NCBI GenBank assembly: GCA_007922305.1
Contig: ML677326.1
Coordinates: 52,588,453-52,652,452, forward strand
Origin: Dermatemys mawii
Taxonomy: Eukaryota > Chordata > Testudines > Dermatemydidae
Direction: 5' to 3'
Length of the DNA stretch: 64,000 nt
Below the pieces are notes generated by a model. It was not told where the DNA came from. It saw only the letters and a list, made by a program, of their open reading frames with translations, and did not search any database. A program made the position numbers and the translations under genes. Position 1 is the first letter of the stretch. Every line of letters begins with the position of its first letter. Positions 34,855 through 46,729 of the stretch are shown in pieces.

Positions 34855-34985
34855 CTGATCCAGCTAAGCACTTAGGTATGTGATTAACTTAAAGCGTGTA
34901 GGTAGCCCCATGGATTGCAGGAAGCCTGCTCATATGCTTAAAGTAAAGCACATGCTGAAGTGCTTTGCTGGACTGGCATCATAGA
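34855..34985. repeat. Palindromic repeat (ctaagcacttaggtatgtg type)
   Basis: agcacttaggtatgtgattaac at the left is mirrored by gcacatgctgaagtgctttgct at the right, around tagccccatgga. Dispersed sauropsid hairpin family. Confidence 0.7.
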
Positions 34986-35278
34986 GAATAAATGGAAATA
35001 TTTATACATTTATCAGAGAATTTGTGCCTGCACATAGGATTTCTTCCTTTGACAAGAAATAGCACAAAGAAATTAAGACATAATTTATTTTATAATTTGC
35101 TTGAACAGTCTAAAACTGAAGATGTATAAATTATATTATCTGCTCTGGTGTATTGATCAATATTAAAAAATAACAAAAAAGCCATTGCTTTGTTAGATTC
35201 TGGAGGACAGTAACACACTCGCATACACGTTATAAATATTAAGCATTTCAACATTCATTTTAATCCATGTATGTCCAG

Positions 35279-35351
35279 CATCACTTTTGGGAGGAGCTGG
35301 AGAGGTTTCAATTGTGGCACTTGGGATTAAGATACCTTTCATGGGACAGAA
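35279..35351 (+). CDS. Candidate 73-bp coding exon, unidentified
   Basis: The acceptor ...ttttaatccatgtatgtccag precedes, and the block is followed by gtgagtac. Two of the three frames are open. One (entering in phase 1) reads SLLGGAGEVSIVALGIKIPF, which has a protein-like pattern. The other reads Trp-rich HHFWEELERFQLW. No gene recognised, and a pseudo-exon is a real possibility. Confidence 0.25.
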
Positions 35352-35704
35352 GTGAGTACCTCAACTTTCTTCCAGCTTTGAAGAATGACTTTAATAACCT
35401 TTGGATCTGGCTTCTAATCTAGATGATCTGGTCTGGGTCCTGGTTGCTTGAAGGCCACTTTATGCCTGTACTGTACTGCCAGATCTGCAGTCAATGGGGG
35501 TACTTGAGCTGGAGCTTTCTTGTAATACCTGAGAGGAGGCTGCAGGCAGGATATTCTTCATGAGGATCCCTCACCTTCAGAACTCCCTTTTAGGCCTTTC
35601 AGTCTGCTCTCAAGGGCAACACACCCAGTTTATTCGGGATCAATCTATATGCTGGGGATTTGGGGAAATATGGGAGCAGAGAGCAGATGAGAGAGGGACT
35701 GAAG

Positions 35705-35962
35705 CAGAATAGAGCTGAGCTAGTGTGCTGAGCTAGCATGCTAAAAATGGCAGTGTGGCCAAGATAGTGAAGGCAGGAGCTTGGGCTAGCTGCCTGAGTA
35801 CATTCCCTCTAGGTTCATACACAAGTAGCTACTCCAAGCCACAGCCCAAGTGACACCAGCTACTCTGCTATTTTTAGTATGCTAACTCAACCAGAACTAG
35901 TGCAGGTACTTCTATGTGAGCTGGGAATCACACCTCCCAGCTCAAATGTCAACATACTCTAA
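35705..35962. mobile_element. Foldback element related to 7785-8074
   Basis: gagctagcatgctaaaaatg (about 35730) faces gctatttttagtatgctaac (about 35868), an inverted pair. The right end carries gagctgggaatcacacctcc and ctcaaatgtcaacatac, a signature of the large sauropsid foldback elements. Confidence 0.65.
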
Positions 35963-36860
35963 GGGTAACACTTTCTCAGTTCATCAAAATTTTTCCAATC
36001 TGATTCAACCCAAATTGAAGTTGTGCTGAGTTTTTAAAACTGATAGTGAACAGAAAATCAGTTATTCATCCACTGTAGTACCATCATTGAATTTGGTTCA
36101 TGATCTGTACCCGAAACTTTACTTATACTGAATCTACTTTCAGTGACTCTGGGTTTCAAGAACATTTGTTTCCCTATTCATTAAAATATCTTAACTAGGT
36201 TACTTTCTGTTTTCCACCTAATTAAAATGGCAACTCAAGACAATGGGAATTCACATGCTACTCTGTCCTAATGCTTTACATTTTTGAAGTTTAGATATAA
36301 ATACAGTAGCAAAAGGCTAAGTTAAGATTAGATATGCAGTATCATGTTGCTGTAAATGTTTTAGTTAATCCAGTGGGAAGAGCATAACAGCAATTTATTC
36401 TGTTAATTAGTTTTTGGCAACTCACAGGATATTTTTCAACTTTGTCTATCTTGCTCTACTTTTTGGTTGTTTAATAACATGTACTGATTCTGGTTTGCCA
36501 TGTATTACAGTCACTGTTGTCATAGTCCATATGATTCATAGTCATGACCAAGTGCGTATTAGAACAATCCAGATGAAAGGCACAGTCTGATGTCGTTAGT
36601 GAAGTTTAATTTAAAATTGATTCAAGATGGGAAGAAATATTGTCTCAGTCTCTCTCAGTGTAGTCTGTCTAATGATCTTCAGCCTTCTGTCCACTACTTC
36701 AGCTGTAGTATTCATAGAGAGAAAGCATTGAAACATTTAAATAGTTTTTCAATTACATCCAAAGAGAAAACAGCAGTCCCAACAATGTTAGCTTGGATAG
36801 AAAAGATTTGTAGAGATTTTGCTTCTAATTCTGCAAAAATTCTGACCTGAAAGTTTACAA
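35963..36860. other. Unassigned sequence
   Basis: Starts with about 100 bp of AT-rich palindromic words; the rest is unassigned. Confidence 0.45.
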
Positions 36861-37110
36861 ATTCCTAGAATTTTAGGTGTTAGAAGTGGAAACAGCCCAT
36901 TAGATAATGAACTGATAATGTCTCTACAATGTGTTTGATAGTATTTTGTTTAGTGCCATATAAGTTTCAAAGTCCTAAGAAAGGGGACTTCCATCCCCTC
37001 TTGAAGACTATCCCAGAGTTTAATACATTTTGTCAGGAAGATTTGCCTGATATTCAGCCTAAAGATTTTGAGAGGTTCCTATTTTGTGTCTATGCAGAAG
37101 TATAATTTAG
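36861..37110 (-). mobile_element. CR1/L3-like LINE 3' end, antisense
   Basis: The blocks ttttaggtgttagaagtgg, aagtcctaagaaaggggactt and tttgtcaggaagatttgcct appear in the order seen in reversed CR1/L3 3' regions. Highly diverged. Confidence 0.6.
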
Positions 37111-38225
37111 AACCACATTTACTAGTTAACAGAATGGACAACATTTTATTAAAGTACTCAATAACTTACCTAAAATACAGTTCCCACCAGCCTCTTTCCT
37201 CATAGGCCTTGAAGAGAAACTAAGGGTTTCAGACTATTTTAGAAGCAATTTCAGGCAGTAGACTCCTCCCTCAGAGCACCCCGCAGCCCCCAGATTCTTA
37301 AATCTCACAGATAGTTAGTTGTATAAGCATCTCATCTGATCTCAAACACCAGATTGGAACCAAAGTACAGAAGTAGTTTCTGAGGTAACCAGTAGCTAAC
37401 CCACAAACCCAACGGCTTGAATTTCATCTGAAAGCAAATTGTAAGCTAGGTCATACTGTAGTGCACTAATGTAACGATATCCAGCAAGAAACAGTGCTAC
37501 AGAGTAAGCATGGAACAGTGTTATCCACTAGTGCAGATTGTACTGCAGTATTCCACTCTGCAATTACTTAGGCAGGGATAATTATTGTAAGGTCTGCATT
37601 GGAGCTGGTTGAATTAATCATTGCAAATTTTGGAGACTGGGCTTTATTGAAGTTTGTCAGTGCATTAGCTACGGAGTTATTTTGTTTAACTGTCTTCTTA
37701 ATTCATGCCAAAATCACCTATGTTGTGAGATAAGTGACTTTTTTGTAATGATTTAATTAAATAAATTAACAATTGTGCAGTTAGTTTTCATTTTTGCCAA
37801 TAATTAGTGAACCTATCATTAAATCTATTAATGTAATCATTATTCATAAAAAAGCTTGAGTGAACTTTGACGTCTCTATCTGTTATTCATTATTCATGGT
37901 GTGTGATTGGTCACCTAAATTACATGATATTTTTCCTGCTTCCTGATTGGATGACAAACTTTTTAAACAGAAGAAATTATTAAGAATGACTACAATCCCA
38001 GTGACTTTCCCTGAAATATAATGATTTGTACTAAAGTTCATGTAGTTTTTGGAGTCCATGGACATTTTCACAAATTCACCAGTGATTTTCCAAGTACTTT
38101 CAAATACTGGACAAAATGATTTCATGAATAGTAGCCAAATAAACTGTCCATGTCTGTTAATTAAAATATGTATGGATAATTGTGTATAATTCACATATAA
38201 ATTACCATGTCTGATTACATCTCCA
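37111..38225. other. Unassigned; AT-rich block at 37600-37870
   Basis: 37600-37870 is rich in TAATTA-type motifs and lacks repeats, a conserved-element-like composition. The 103-codon minus frame at 37883-38194 has no motif and is AT-biased. Confidence 0.4.
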
Positions 38226-38300
38226 ATGATGCAACATGGTTTCTCTTTATGGAGTGGGAAGTCAACTGCATCATGGAAGTGCCCAGCTGTGTTGCATCAT
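38226..38300. promoter_or_regulatory. Cluster of three GCATCAT motifs
   Basis: atgatgcaac (38226-38235), actgcatcat (38265-38274) and gttgcatcat (38291-38300) share the GCATCAT core within 75 bp; two fit the CARE consensus TGATGxAAx. The arrangement resembles the cluster at 2705-2780, but the sequence between the motifs is not related. No reading frame adjoins. Confidence 0.3.
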
Positions 38301-38394
38301 GGAAGATGTAGTAAGACCAGGGAATCCAGCTTATAGAAGAAAATGGGAGAATTAGGCACCAAAAGTACCACTATCAAAAGCCAGCATGGCAATA

Positions 38395-38560
38395 TATCCA
38401 GACCAAAATACTTACATTTTTCACCAAAATATTTGGGTTTTTTGCATTTGTTTTTTCAACAAATCTAAATTTTCTATGGAAGGCAGATACTCCTTGAAGA
38501 ACTTTTTTAGTTGAAGATTCAGTATTCATTGAAAAATCACTCAAATGGAAGCTTTTCAAC
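38395..38560. repeat. AT-rich palindromic repeat
   Basis: Words such as tttttcaccaaaatatttggg and ttgaaaaatcactcaaatgg belong to the same AT-rich family as 29690-29945. Confidence 0.5.
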
Positions 38561-39567
38561 TATTTCTACTCCTTAATTCATGCCAATGTTTTGTAGTGTT
38601 GTTATTCTGAAGTGCCTCTTTCATCATTAAAAAAGACTTTTTTAATAAAAACAAAAATGGCAGCAAGTTGCCCAACTCCACCTTGGGAAAAGGGCACTGT
38701 CGCCTCCTAAGACCCATAACAGTGGAATCTGGGCACTGCTATGGCCTGCTCAGTCTTGTCCTCTCAAGCCCAGTCAAGGAGAAGCCAAACACTGCATTGC
38801 ACAGCAATATATCTCTCTTTAATACAGCCTTGAGAAGGAAGCACTTGTTCAGCAATTTAGAGACTTAGCTGAGAGCCCAGATAAAACTAAAAAATCCCCA
38901 AACCAAAGTCTCTAGTTTCCAGGAGCAACTCCTTTTTCTGTAAGGCCTCAGGCTTCTCCACGGCCACAAGAGCTCTGCAGTCTTTTCTCTGTTTGCTCAG
39001 GGTATTTCGCAGGCCTCCCTGGGAGCACCCATCCTCTGGAGCTTCTTTCCTCCTCAGAAGTATTTCCGGTGAGCTCTCCTAAGCCTTTGATTAGGCCGTG
39101 GGATTCCTTACATAATTATCTGCTGTCCAGCTACGTAGGCAGTTAAATATCCTCAAGTGGACCTGGGTTGTCTTAGCCCCTTCAGTGGAGCCTGTCACAG
39201 GTAGGCTGGACATTATTGAGTCTAGTGTCAAAAATCTGGGAGTTAGTTATGTCTTCCTTTAACATCACAGCTGACTCAGTGAATGGAGATATCCTTAGAT
39301 CTCCCTGAGACACACAAACAGACTGACAATCATAGTTTTTTCTACAGTACCTATCTCCATAATACCTTATATTCTTGTCCATCAATAATATTGACATGTT
39401 TCTTCAGTCTTTTCATTTGATGAATTAGTTTTCATAATTCTTTACTATTTGATCTCACAAATTATACATTTAAGAGAAGTATAGGTAGGTCTGTCAGGTC
39501 AAACTGTTATGAACACATAAGCTCATCCTCGTTCATCTTCATTCACTTAATTGGCTCTCTATAAACT
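38561..39567. other. Unassigned sequence
   Basis: No gene or repeat family recognised. Confidence 0.5.
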
Positions 39568-39575
39568 TCCTATAC

Positions 39576-39925
39576 CAGCGGTACTCTAAATGTGGGTTGG
39601 ACTCACAAAGTGGGTCATGACCCCATTTTAATGAGGTTACCAGGGCTGGTCTTAGAATTGCTGGTGCTTGAGGCCCAAGCCCAAGCTGCACTGCCTGAGA
39701 CCCAAGCCTAAGGGCTTCATCCCTGAGTGGTGGGTCTCAGGCTTCAGCTTTGGCCCTGGGCAAGAGGCTGAGTTTACAGGCCCCCGCCCGGGGTTGAAGC
39801 CCTTGGGCTTTGGCTTTGCACCACCTGGGATGGTGAGCTCAGGTTTCAGTCCCCCCTGCTGGGGTTGTATAGTAATTTTTGTTGTCAGAAAGGGGTTGTG
39901 GTGCAATGAAGTTTGAGAACCCCTG
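39576..39925. mobile_element. hAT-type miniature element with GC-rich core
   Basis: Ends cagcggtactctaaa and agtttgagaacccctg are the classic cagnggttctcaaa hAT inverted repeat. Flanking 8-mers tcctatac (39568-39575) and tactatac (39926-39933) match at 7/8. The GC-rich core is built of cccaagccc/gggcttggg words, giving spurious Pro/Gly-rich frames on both strands. Confidence 0.9.
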
Positions 39926-40334
39926 TACTATACTAATCAGCAAGGTCTTCCGTGGCCTTGCTCCTGTTTATTTGCCCTATCATCTTTATTATTATATTCC
40001 AGTTTGTATGTAAGAGGTCCTCAAAAGTTTTCATACCATGGAATCTTAATAGAAAGATTTACTTGTGAACCTCATATTCATAATTGCACAAACCACTTCC
40101 CTCATGACTGCAATTGAATAGCATCCCTGTGGTAAATACAGCAATTGCTTATATGGAAAAATGATATCAGGAAAGTATTATATGCCAAAAAATTAAAAAA
40201 CAGATGCCTACAATTAGGCTCTTAAATCTATATTTAGACATCTAAACAAATGGCCCAATTTTCAGAAATGCTGAGTACCCAGCAGCTTCTATTAAAATCA
40301 ATGGGACAGATTGTCTTTTGTTGAAAGGCCCCTT

Positions 40335-40540
40335 TACTTCACTTTGGCAGTGTGAAGCTACTCTGTACTAGCTATTTAGGAATAGCTATTACGCTAACAC
40401 TATCCCTGAATAATGCTTTGTGTGGACACAATTATTCTAGGAAAAAAGTGTCTACCTATAGGGTTATTCAGGATTAGCTATTGTGTTTTAAATTCACACT
40501 CTACCTGAATCTGAATTAACTTTCAAATGTAGATAAGCCA
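40335..40540. mobile_element. Foldback miniature element
   Basis: The left arm (ggcagtgtgaagctactctg, tattaggaatagctatta region) and right arm (ggattagctattgtgtttta, caaatgtagataagcc) are imperfect inverted repeats. Non-coding. Confidence 0.55.
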
Positions 40541-40801
40541 CTAGTGTAAATGACAATCGGTCTCAATGAGACTAATTTTAGACACCCATTTAATGACATA
40601 TGAAATCAGAAAGGAATCCTGCAAAAAGTAGAAACATGGACAGATTTCTTAGGATGAATACAAAAGAATAGAACAAGTATGTAGGGACAAAGGTAGAAAG
40701 GTAAAAGCACAAAATGTTACACCTAGCAAGGGGCATAAAAGGCAATAAGAAGAGATTCTGTAAATTCATTAGAAGCAAGAGAAAGATAAAGGAAAATATA
40801 G

Positions 40802-41946
40802 TGTGACTGGTTCCCACCAAGGAGCCACCTGGAACTGGGGTATCACTGAGCCCTCTGCCTCACCATCCTGATCTCCCTCTTACACTGTGCTGCTATCACA
40901 AGCTGCAAACCTGCTCCCGGTCCTACACTTCCACCAGCTTTCACACAGGTAGGGACACATCCAGTGGTGGTTACATGCAGGGTCTCTGACCAGCCACTGC
41001 ATGAACTAACAGAGAGGCCACAGCCAAGATGAGCCCCAGATCCCCAGGGACATCTCCCGCACTGGAGTATAAATCCAAAATTATACTGTCTTGCGCTGCA
41101 TAGAGAACTGTACAGCGTAAATTTGTAAAATTCACCTCTCCTTTCAATGTGGCAGCAGCCCACCCAAGCATTTCACTCCAAATGTACTGGTTTAGATTAA
41201 AGCATAAAATAAGTCTATTAGTTACAAAAAGACAGATTTTAAGTGATAGCAAACATTACCTAGTAAACAAACAAAAACACAAACTAAGCCTAAAATACTG
41301 GAAAGATAGGATATGAATTAGCAAATTCTCACCCTGACTGATGATAACAGCAGGATGCAGATTAAGGGAAAGGCTGTGTTTGCTTTGCAGCTTGGGATCT
41401 CCACCCCCTATTCAAACTCCTTTTCCTTAGGAGCTTCTCTTAGGTGGTCAGTTGTGGTGGAGTGAAGAACAAACAATGATGTCATTCCCTGCCTTACAGA
41501 GCTTTAGCATTTGGCAGGAACCCTTTGTTTTAAACTTGGTTCCCAGACCAATTTGTGGAAAAATACTGACATCCCAAAATGAACTTCAGAGTCCTGTGGC
41601 TTGGTCATATGCCCTTGCATACCTTGCTGAGTCATATCAGCCATTACTTACAGGTTGTCTGGAGCATTCTCAGGAAGATTAAGCTACTCCACAGTCCCTT
41701 GTCTTTCTTGATGAGCCATTAGGACTGCGTGGCTTCCACATTGTTGTACCTGAAAGGCTGGCTATGGGTGTTTTCCAGAGTAAGCCCATTTGAAATAGAG
41801 ATCAGAAGTCAATATTCATATCTTTAGACACAAAATGATACATGCATACAAATAGGATAATCATATTCAGTAAATCATAACTTTTCCAATGACTTCTTAC
41901 ATGGCCCTTCTTGTACAAAATGCATCATAATAATACCATAATCTCA
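40802..41946 (-). repeat. Unclassified interspersed repeat, possibly LTR-derived
   Basis: The reverse strand includes acttattttatgctttaatc, taaaccagtacatttggagt and ttgcatcctgctgttatcatc-like text that I recall from dispersed turtle sequences. The plus strand begins tgtgactggttccc, so the minus strand would end in CA, but no matching duplication was found (tatag versus ctatg). Solo LTR is the leading guess. The frames inside are incidental. Confidence 0.3.
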
Positions 41947-41954
41947 CTATGATA

Positions 41955-42367
41955 TGTGACGGAGTCAGACCAGAAGGATATAGGAGAGTGCTGGAAGGCA
42001 GGTATATTAGTCTCAGGATGTGCAGGTCCTTGTTCCCTGGATAGCCAAACAAAGGCTACTCCAGGCCAATCAAGACATCTGGGGCCAATTAAGAACCTTC
42101 TAGAAAGGAGTAGAAACAGCTAGCCTAATTGGGACACCTGAAGCCAATCAGGGACTGGCTGAAACCAGATAAAAACCTCCCAGTTAGTCAGGTGGGTGTG
42201 GGTGTCAGGAGCTGTGGAAGGAAGTTATGCTGTTGGTGAGACTGAGTATAGGACAACATATCATACTGAGAAAGGGAGGTCACTCTGGGGCCTAGATGAG
42301 TTTCTGAGGCCCCTAAATCTGCCAGGAAGCGCAGGACCCACAAGTACAGACTTGGAGCTTTGTCACA
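41955..42367 (+). mobile_element. Solo LTR, shorter relative of 27720-28484
   Basis: 413 bp from tgtgacggagtcag to gagctttgtcaca, flanked by perfect gata duplications (41951-41954 and 42368-42371). It shares the start and end blocks with the 765-bp LTR but has a different, shorter centre (a TATA-like agataaaaacctcc near 42168). No internal retroviral genes adjoin. Confidence 0.85.
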
Positions 42368-42429
42368 GATAATATCATTATGAACAATACGGGGTTCAGT
42401 GTCACATATAGGTTCTGTACTTATCAGGG

Positions 42430-42578
42430 AAGAAGAGCTAATAATGAAGAATACCAAGAAAGCTGAGGTGTTTGTCTATTTTGCCTCAGTCTTCATTACA
42501 AAAGTTAACTGTAACTAGATACTTAATACAATTAATATTAACAAGAGAGAAGAAACACAAGCCAGAGAATTTTGGTTT
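42430..42578 (+). mobile_element. CR1 LINE fragment, linker region
   Basis: The frame reads KKAEVFVYFASVFITK, the conserved CR1 segment between endonuclease and reverse transcriptase. It lies upstream of an endonuclease region, so it belongs to a separate, older copy than the next feature. Confidence 0.7.
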
Positions 42579-44975
42579 TGTAGAACGTTGGTCTACCTTC
42601 TATGGGGAGAGGGAGCTATAGAGTCTAGATGGCCTCCACCTCAGAAGAAGAGGAACAAATCTGCTTCAGACAAGGACGGCTAGAGTAGTCATGAGGGCAT
42701 TAAAGTAATTATAAAAGGGGAGAGTAAAAAGAGGGAAGATATGAGTCCCCTGGCAGAAAATTAAGAAACAAAAGGACAGGAAGAGATAAAAAAATCTTTA
42801 ATTGCCTGTACATCAATGCTCAGAGATTGAGTAACAATCAAGAGAAATTTGGAATTGCTCAATTATGAGCATAAATACAATCTAGTTGGTATTACTGAAA
42901 TCTGGTGGGATGATTCCCATGACTGCAATGTTAAAATAATCGTTATAACCTATTTAGGAAGGATTGAACAGTGAGTGGCACTCTATTTCAAAAATGATAA
43001 CTCAGAAGAAAATGATCTTGAATGCTTATGGATCAATGTCCTGACAGGTAAATGCATAAGATGGAGTATTAGTTGGTGTCTAGCACAGACCACCAAATCA
43101 TACTAGGAAACAGGATGACAAGCTCATTGTACACATAACTATAATGTATAAGAGAAAAGCTGCATGACCATGGGGGAGTTCGGTTTGAGTGGCATATGCT
43201 GGAGATCTCATGCTAGAAAAATTCCTAGCTTAAAAAGTGTTGCACCACAGAGGGAAATTCTATATTAGACCTTGTCTTAATGTATAAAGAAGAAATGATC
43301 ACAGAACAAAAAATTAGTGGTAAATTATATACAAGTGATCATAGCCTGAGCACATTTATAATGTGCAAACAGAATGAAATCCATACCTATGAAACATGTA
43401 CTTGGTGCTTTAAAAGAGCTAGTTTCACAAAAGTTAAAACAATCAAGAGCCATATCATCTGGGGAGAAGAATTTAGTAAGAAATATGTGAATGATAATTG
43501 GGAATTGTTTAAGAACACTTTGCTAGTTGTTCCAAAAGCCACAGTCTAGGAAGAAGGCCATATTGGCTTAAAAAAAAAGTTGACCTGATTTAGAGAAGTG
43601 ATATATATGAATATGAGAGAAAGAGAGAGGGAAAAAAAACACAAATGGAAGAAAAGGGGAAAAAGATAGTAGTGATCTTAGATCAGAAGCTAGGAGTTGT
43701 AGAAAATTCACGAAGGAAGAGGCACATGGAGCAATCTATAGCCAGTAGAGTTAAGGAGAATAAGAAGAAGGGTTTTTAAAGTATATTCGGGGGTGGGGGG
43801 AGGAATCTAACAATGGTATTGGTTTGTTACTAGATGGAAATAGTAGAAATCTCAAAAATTCAGAGGTGTTTAATGCATATTTCTAGCCTATATTTGTGGA
43901 AAACAGGATGATGTAGTTACAGCATATGATGATATCACTCTTTCTATTCCACTGTTACCTCAGGAGGCTCTGAAATAGCAGCTACTAAAGTCAGACATTT
44001 TAAAATCAGCAGGTCCAGGCAACTTGTATCAAAGAGTTTTTACAGAGCTGGTTGAGTAGGTTGCTGTTCCATTAATATTGATTTTTCAATAAGTCTTGGA
44101 ACTCTGGGAAAGTTCCAGGTGACTGAAAAAAAGTTAATGTTGTGCCAGTATTTAAAAAGAAAAAAAACAACACAGAATGACCCAGGTTATTATTGACCTG
44201 TCAGGCTGACATCAACCCTTAGCAAGATAATGGAGTGGCTGATATGGGACTCAGCTGATGACGTATTAAAGGAGATAATATAATTACTGCCAATTAACAT
44301 GGGTTTATGGAAAATAGATCCTGTGAAACTAATTTGATATCTTTCTTTGATGGAATTACAAGGTTAGCTTATAAAAGTAATGGCATTGATGTAATGTACT
44401 ATTAGACTTCTTTAATGCATTTTACTTGGTATCAAATGACATTTTGATTAAAAAATAAAAATATAAAATTAATATGGCACACATGAAATGGTGTAAAAGC
44501 TGTCTAACTGATTGTTCTCAAAATGTAATTGTTAAGGGGGAATCATCACTGAGCAGCTATATTTGTGGTAGGGTCCTGCAGATTAGTTCTTGGCTCTGTT
44601 GAACATAGTTATTAATGACTTGGAAGAAAACATAAAACTATCACTGATAAAGTTTGCAGATGATGCAAAAATTGGAGGAGTGGTAAATAATGTAGGGGAA
44701 AGGTCATGGATACAGAGCAATCGGGATTGTTTAGTAAGCTTGGTTCAAGCAAACAATATGCATTTCAATACAGTGAAATGCAAATGTATACATCCAGAAA
44801 CAATGAATGTAGGCCATACTTACAGATTGGGGGAGTACCACTCTGAAAAGCAGTGACTGAAAAAGATTGGGGGTTGGAGGCAGGGATATTAATTGAAGAT
44901 GAGCTCACAGAGCAAGGGTGTGGCTAAAAGACCTAATGCAGGCCTTGGATACATAAAGAAGAGAATTTCTAATAG

Positions 44976-45778
44976 AATTAGAGAGAACATAAGAACAGCC
45001 ATACTGGATCAGACCAAAGGTCCATCTCGTCCAGTATCCTGTCTTCCAACAGTGGCCAATGCCAGGTGCCCCAGAGGGAATGAACAGAACAGGTAATTCT
45101 TAAGTGATCCATTACCTATCACCCATTCCCAGCTTCTGACAAACAGAAGCTAGGGACTCCATCCCTGCCCATCCTGGCTAATTGGCGTTGATGGATCTAT
45201 CCTCCATGAACTTAACTAGTTCTTTTTTGAACCTGGTATAGTCTTGGCCTTCACAACATCCTCTGGCAAAGAGCTTCACAGGGTAACTGTACATTGTATG
45301 AAAAATACTTCCTTTTGTTTGTTTTAAACTTGCTACCTATTAATTTCATTTGGTGACCCCTAGTTCTTGTGTTATGAGAAGAAATAAACAATTCCTTATT
45401 TACTTTGTCCATATCCATCATGATTTTATAGACTTTAATCATACCCCCCTTTGTTGTCTGTTTTCCAAGCTGAAAAGTCCCAGGCTTAATCTCTCTTCAT
45501 ACGGAAGCCATTCCATTCCATTAATCATTTTTGTTGCCCTTTTCTAAACCTTTTTCCGAGTCAAATATATTTTCTTTGAGATTGAGTGACCACACCTGCA
45601 TGCAATATTCAAGATTCATCTATGTGTCTGACAATTTTGTTCTTTACTATAGTTTCAACCAGTTTGCCTGGCACTGAAGTCATGCTTACCGACATGAAAT
45701 TGCTGGGATCACCTCTGGAGCCCTTTTTAAAAATTGGCATCACATTAGCTATTCTCCAGTCATTTGGTACAGAAGCCA
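44976..45778 (-). mobile_element. CR1 LINE inserted antisense into the sense CR1
   Basis: Begins with the reversed CR1 3' end (aacataagaacagccatact, aggtgccccagagggaatga) and runs to RT block 1, where the minus strand reads VPNDWRIANVMPIFKKGSRG and LVETIVKNKIVRHIDE (45770-45610). An internal deletion joins the C-terminal region directly to RT block 1 at about 45613. The host CR1 resumes at attacctctgtatttggcg. No long target duplication is seen, which is normal for CR1. Confidence 0.88.
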
Positions 45779-45922
45779 ATATTACCTCTGTATTTGGCGC
45801 TGCTGTAGGAATATTATGTCCAGTTCTGGTGTCCACAATGCAAACGGGATCTTGGTAAATTGAAGAGGGTTCAGAGAAGAGCCACAAGAATGATTAAAGG
45901 ATTAGAAAACATGCCTTATAGT

Positions 45923-46331
45923 ATCTAGTATCAGAGGGGTAGCCATGTTAGTCTGGATCCTCCAAAGCAACAAAGAGTCTTGTAGCACCTTATAGACTAA
46001 CAGATTTTAGGGATCATGGCCATCCTTCAGCAAAAAAACTTCAAGACCAGACTTCAAAGAGAAACTGCTGAGCTCCAGGTCATCTGCAAATTCGACACCA
46101 TCAGGTCTGGACTCAATATTGATTGTGAATGGCTCGCCAATTACAAAAGCAGTTTCTCCTCTCTGGGTGTTCACACCTCCAGATCACCTGCTGGAAGTGG
46201 GCTTCACCCACCCGATTGAATTTACCTTGCTTTCTTGCCTGCTATTTATACCTGCCTCTGGAGATTTCCACAACATTCATCTGATGAAGTGGGTCTTAGC
46301 CCACGAAAGCTCATGATCCCTAAAATCCATT
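45923..46331 (+). mobile_element. Penelope-like element with 12-bp target duplication
   Basis: atgccttatagt flanks both sides (45911-45922 and 46332-46343). The left arm holds the reversed family 3' end (tatcagaggggtagccatgt, ccttatagactaacag). The plus frame from 46016 reads AILQQKNFKTRLQRETAELQ and LANYKSSF, the tail behind the GIY-YIG region. The right end has catctgatgaagtgggtctt and agcccacgaaagctcatg. gattttagggatcatg (46003-46018) and catgatccctaaaatc (46312-46327) are an exact 16-bp inverted repeat. Confidence 0.87.
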
Positions 46332-46420
46332 ATGCCTTATAGTGATATACTCAAGGAGCTCAATCTGTTTATCTTAACACAGAAAAGATTATGGGTGACT
46401 TGACTGCAGTCTTTAAGTGT

Positions 46421-46620
46421 AGAAAACCCCTCAGAATCCAAGCCATTTGTTCATTATAGCCAGTGGTTAGTTATAGCAAAAGAGACCCACCATAGGGAGA
46501 ATGCAGGAGAGAGGGGAGCTATTATTCCCCGGCACAGTTGCAGGGCATGAGGTGGGATCCAGGGATTGGGTTCATTATATCTGAAAGCTCATTATTATGA
46601 AGGGTGTTATAGCAAGATGA
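46421..46620. other. Unclassified 200-bp insert in CR1 3' region
   Basis: CR1 sequence breaks at about 46420 and resumes at 46621 (aaacaaatatttaataatgg). The material between (ttcattatagccagtggtta, cattatatctgaaagctcat) has repeated ttcattata words at 46448, 46570 and 46590. Origin unknown. Confidence 0.55.
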
Positions 46621-46722
46621 GAAACAAATATTTAATAATGGTCTCTTCAATCTATCAAAGAAAGGTATAACATGATTCAAGGGCTAGAAGTTAAAGCTAG
46701 ACAAATTCAGACTAGAAATAAA

Positions 46723-46729
46723 GTGTGTG

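Noticed and set aside
39652..39916. Collagen-like or Pro/Gly-rich frames on both strands
   Set aside because: Caused by cccaagccc words in a hAT-type miniature element.
40802..41946. Defining a full solo LTR here
   Set aside because: Flanking bases do not form a matching duplication, so the boundaries remain unproven; kept only as a low-confidence repeat.
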